DNA of 64,000 nt from Desulfonatronovibrio hydrogenovorans DSM 9292 (lineage in GTDB: Bacteria; Desulfobacterota; Desulfovibrionia; Desulfovibrionales; Desulfonatronovibrionaceae). The notes under the pieces are model-generated. The model was not told where the DNA came from, did no database searches, and was given only the letters and a program-made list of their open reading frames with translations. The DNA lies in contig NZ_KK365986.1 of the NCBI RefSeq assembly GCF_000686525.1, positions 170,785 through 234,784 on the forward strand, read 5' to 3'. Position numbers and translations under genes: made by a program. Positions 61,370-64,000 of this stretch are shown here, piece by piece. Every line of letters starts with the position of its first letter. Position 1 is the stretch's first letter.

Positions 61370-61510
61370 GGCCTAAGCTGAGGGATTTTTCCTGGTCATT
61401 GTGAGCAAAGCAATCTCAGCTAGTTATCCATGAGATTGCCACGCGTCTTCCTGGTGCTGATAATGACAGTAATGTCAGAAAGTTACATGGAAAATCCCTT
61501 GGTTTAGGTT
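61370..61510. repeat. Dispersed repeat A, copy 3
   Basis: It begins cctaagctgagggatttttcc and ends ggaaaatcccttggtttagg; these ends are inverted repeats of about 20 bp with few mismatches. The core ATGAGATTGCCACGCGTCTT is shifted relative to copies 1 and 2. It lies upstream of cheW. The rest of 61194-61572 shows no gene. Confidence 0.82.
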
Positions 61511-61572
61511 AGAACTACCTGATTCAGGAACATGTTTTGGATAAAGACATTGAATCAGACAGGAGGATTGAA

Positions 61573-62049
61573 ATGACAAATCATGAACAGGTCGGCAAAA
61601 CCGGGATTCTTCAGCTGGTCACCTTTAAGGTGGGGGAAGAGGAATTCGGCATAGAGATTTTCAGTGTCAAGGAAATTATCCGGATGCTGGATATCACCAA
61701 GGTGCCAAGAGCGCCGGATTTTGTGGAAGGTGTGGTAAATCTCAGGGGCAGGGTCATTCCCATCATAGATCTGCGCAGAAGGTTTGGCCTGGAGCCTGCT
61801 GAGCGGGACAAAAACACCAGGATTGTGGTTATAGAAATGGAAGGCATGTCCGTGGGTTTTGTGGTGGATGCGGTTTCTGAGGTCTTGCGCATTCCAGCGG
61901 ACACGGTGGAGCCTCCTCCTCCGGTGGTGGCTGGAATTGATGCGGAATATATTAGCGGAGTGGGGAAGCTGGAAAGCAGGCTGCTGATCATGCTTGATCT
62001 GGACAAGCTTCTGGCTGCAGATGAAAAGAGTGTTTTAAAGCAGGTCTAG
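61573..62049 (+). CDS. cheW: Chemotaxis coupling protein CheW
   Basis: This 158-aa protein links chemoreceptors to CheA. It has [55 protein letters not shown] and [16 protein letters not shown], all typical. AGGAGG lies 7 bases before the ATG. It directly precedes an MCP gene. Confidence 0.95.
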   Translation: MTNHEQVGKTGILQLVTFKVGEEEFGIEIFSVKEIIRMLDITKVPRAPDFVEGVVNLRGRVIPIIDLRRRFGLEPAERDKNTRIVVIEMEGMSVGFVVDAVSEVLRIPADTVEPPPPVVAGIDAEYISGVGKLESRLLIMLDLDKLLAADEKSVLKQV

Positions 62050-62105
62050 CAGGCTGCGGTTTATTCATAAATATATTAACAAGACTACCCCCGGGGGGGG
62101 CAAAT

Positions 62106-64000
62106 ATGAGACTTTCAATATTCTGGAAAATCCTGACCATGGTAGGCGGGACAGTTTTACTGGTAAGTGCGGCAATATTTCTAACCACCAACTATTTTGT
62201 CACCCGGAACCTGGATCAGGATTCTCTGGACAGACTGGAAAACTACAGGGTGGCTTTTGACCTGGAGCTGGAGGAAGTGGAGAGTTTTATGAATTCCATC
62301 GGCAGCCTGGTTTCGGCTAATCCGGATGTGAAAACCGCCCTGGAACAGGGTGACCGGGATTTCCTGGGCAGTATCGGACAGGAGATCATCAATTCAACTG
62401 ACGTGGAGTTCATATCCTTTACTGATGCTCAGGGAAATGTCCTGGCCAGGGGGCATATAGACCGGGCAGGTGATAATATCAGGAACCAGTACGTTGTCCA
62501 GCAGGCTTTGCAGGGCAGGTCAGTGTCTGGAGTTGAATCAGGGGAGCACCTGTCCCTGTCCATCCGCTCCGGACACCCTGTAGGGGATAGGGATAACATC
62601 GCTGGCAGCCTTGTTTTGGGGGCAAATTTCAGCAGTCACGCCTTTGTTGATCAGATCAGGGACAAACTGGGAGTGGAGGCCACTATTTTTGAAGGTGACA
62701 CCAGGCTTTCCACCACCATCCGCAGGGATGGACAGCGGGTTGTGGGAACCAGTATGGAGAACCAGCAGGTGATTCAGACCGTACTTGAGCAAGGAGGGGT
62801 GTTTGTGGACAGAAGCCCCATCCTGGGCGATATGTATGATACGATTTACTGGCCAATAATTGATGCTCAGGGTGATCAGGCCGGTATGTTCTTTCTGGGA
62901 CAGCCAAGGACAGTTATCGAGGGCACTCAATCCGAAGTGCTTAGTTCCATCCTGGTGGTATCAGTTCTGATAGGCGGATTGATGATCCTGGCCGGATACT
63001 TCTTTTCCAGGGCCCTGAGTCGACCCATCACCAAGGCCACTGTCTTTGCCACCAGCGTGGCCAGGGGAGACTTTGACCAGGAACTGAGCCTGAAAAACAA
63101 AGATGAACTGGGGGTGCTGTCTGAGGCATTGAATACCCTGGTGGGCAATCTGAAGGCCAAAATAGAGGAGGCTGAATCCGAGTCCAGCCAGGCTCAGCAG
63201 GAGTCGGAAAGGGCCAGGGTGGCCACGGACCAGGCCAGACAGGCCAAGGACCAGGCGGAAAAGGCCAAAAGGGAAGGGATGCTGGATGCTGCTTCCCAGC
63301 TTGAGGAAATCGTCAGTCGGGTCAGCTCGGCTTCAGAAGAGCTTTCAGCCCAGGTGGAGCAGTCCAGCCGGGGAGCTGAGGAACAGAAAAGCAGGACAAC
63401 CGAGACAGCAACCGCCATGGAACAGATGAATGCCACCATTCTGGAGGTGGCCCAGAACTCTTCCAGTGCAGCCAGTGGAGCAGACAAAGCCAGGGACGAG
63501 GCCAAGGAAGGGGCAAGAATAGTGGACGATTCCATAAAATCCATTGCCAGGGTCCAGGAAATGTCCCGATCAGTCAAAAACAGTCTGGATGAACTTGGCA
63601 GCCAGGCCACCCAGATCGACAGAATCATGGATGTGATTGAAGATATTGCTGACCAGACCAACCTCCTGGCCTTGAACGCTGCCATTGAGGCTGCCAGGGC
63701 TGGTGATGCAGGCCGGGGCTTTGCTGTGGTGGCTGATGAAGTGCGGAAGCTGGCTGAAAAGACCATGAATGCCACTCAGGAAGTAGACCAAGTAATTGCT
63801 TCCATTCAGAACGGAGCCAAGGCCAATATTGACGGCATGGACCGGGCTGTGGCTGCAGTTGATGAAGCCATTTCCCTGGCTGATAATTCCGGTGACGCCC
63901 TGAAAAAGATTGTTGAACTGGTGGAGGATGTGGCGGACCAGGTCAGAAACATTGCCACTGGAACTGAGGAACAGTCTTCAGCCAGTGAGCAGGTGAACAG
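62106..64000 (+). CDS. Methyl-accepting chemotaxis protein (3' truncated)
   Basis: The frame runs open to the right edge: 631 residues are visible. TM1 is at residues about 6-29 ([20 protein letters not shown]). A periplasmic Cache-like sensor domain follows (to about 275; [24 protein letters not shown]). TM2 is at about 279-300 and a HAMP region follows ([19 protein letters not shown]). The signalling hairpin holds [19 protein letters not shown] at about 516, with heptads and likely methylation sites on either side. It would feed the adjacent CheW. The ATG follows a run of eight G, an unusual ribosome site. Confidence 0.93.
   Translation, partial: MRLSIFWKILTMVGGTVLLVSAAIFLTTNYFVTRNLDQDSLDRLENYRVAFDLELEEVESFMNSIGSLVSANPDVKTALEQGDRDFLGSIGQEIINSTDVEFISFTDAQGNVLARGHIDRAGDNIRNQYVVQQALQGRSVSGVESGEHLSLSIRSGHPVGDRDNIAGSLVLGANFSSHAFVDQIRDKLGVEATIFEGDTRLSTTIRRDGQRVVGTSMENQQVIQTVLEQGGVFVDRSPILGDMYDTIYWPIIDAQGDQAGMFFLGQPRTVIEGTQSEVLSSILVVSVLIGGLMILAGYFFSRALSRPITKATVFATSVARGDFDQELSLKNKDELGVLSEALNTLVGNLKAKIEEAESESSQAQQESERARVATDQARQAKDQAEKAKREGMLDAASQLEEIVSRVSSASEELSAQVEQSSRGAEEQKSRTTETATAMEQMNATILEVAQNSSSAASGADKARDEAKEGARIVDDSIKSIARVQEMSRSVKNSLDELGSQATQIDRIMDVIEDIADQTNLLALNAAIEAARAGDAGRGFAVVADEVRKLAEKTMNATQEVDQVIASIQNGAKANIDGMDRAVAAVDEAISLADNSGDALKKIVELVEDVADQVRNIATGTEEQSSASEQVN

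Overview
The window reads as a chromosomal segment of a Gram-negative, motile, probably anaerobic bacterium of the Desulfovibrionales type (Desulfobacterota, formerly Deltaproteobacteria). The evidence is indirect: three tandem porins of the Desulfovibrio 'outer membrane homotrimeric porin' type, an AccA-AccD fusion beside a stand-alone biotin-attachment protein, HypF (NiFe-hydrogenase maturation), liv-type amino-acid uptake, MotAB, CheW and an MCP. No dsr, apr or rRNA gene is present to settle the assignment. Coding density is high, and accessory DNA is concentrated at 3-8, 34-36.5 and 36.5-44 kb.

Layout. 0-3 kb: truncated parvulin PPIase, a membrane protein, a membrane-anchored thioredoxin, HU and a hypothetical gene. 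3.1-7.3 kb: an iron-homeostasis island on the minus strand with two Fur-box promoters. One drives a 58-aa protein plus a DUF2325 protein. The other drives a DUF6110-like protein, a P1B ATPase with an SCA (P1B-6) transmembrane motif, an HMA-like protein and a PHA-granule-type small protein. This arrangement resembles the ferrosome (fez) clusters. 8-16 kb: DUF4198 protein, initiator tRNA, a histidine kinase without an ATPase domain, and the liv operon (KHMGF). 15.5-24 kb: two helical proteins, a GT9 glycosyltransferase, hypF, uvrA, and a 55-aa membrane protein whose gene overlaps the end of uvrA. 24-34 kb: folate enzyme, LACC1-like protein, kinase-like protein with UspA, NtrX-like regulator, full-length gltB.

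33.9-36.5 kb is an accessory island between two nearly identical ~97-bp direct repeats. It holds an MNT/HEPN module (HEPN frameshifted) and a DUF4143 ATPase behind a 21-bp perfect inverted repeat. 36.7-42 kb holds three tandem porins, each with its own terminator. 42-44 kb holds a decayed RelE-type toxin-antitoxin pair, ssb and several dispersed repeats. 44-51 kb holds an acetyl-CoA carboxylase set (AccC, AccAD fusion, biotin carrier) joined by overlaps to motA-motB-pilZ. 51-64 kb holds PNP, a HEAT-repeat response regulator, TrmJ, a divergent YchF-like GTPase, topA, DUF2156, YitT, cobS, cheW and a truncated MCP gene.

Four families of short non-coding dispersed repeats (MITE/REP-like) occupy many of the intergenic gaps and have probably damaged at least one gene. 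Two genes too short for a 60-residue ORF cutoff (58 and 55 aa) were found by reading the minus strand, and the 3'-truncated MCP gene at the right edge was read directly.
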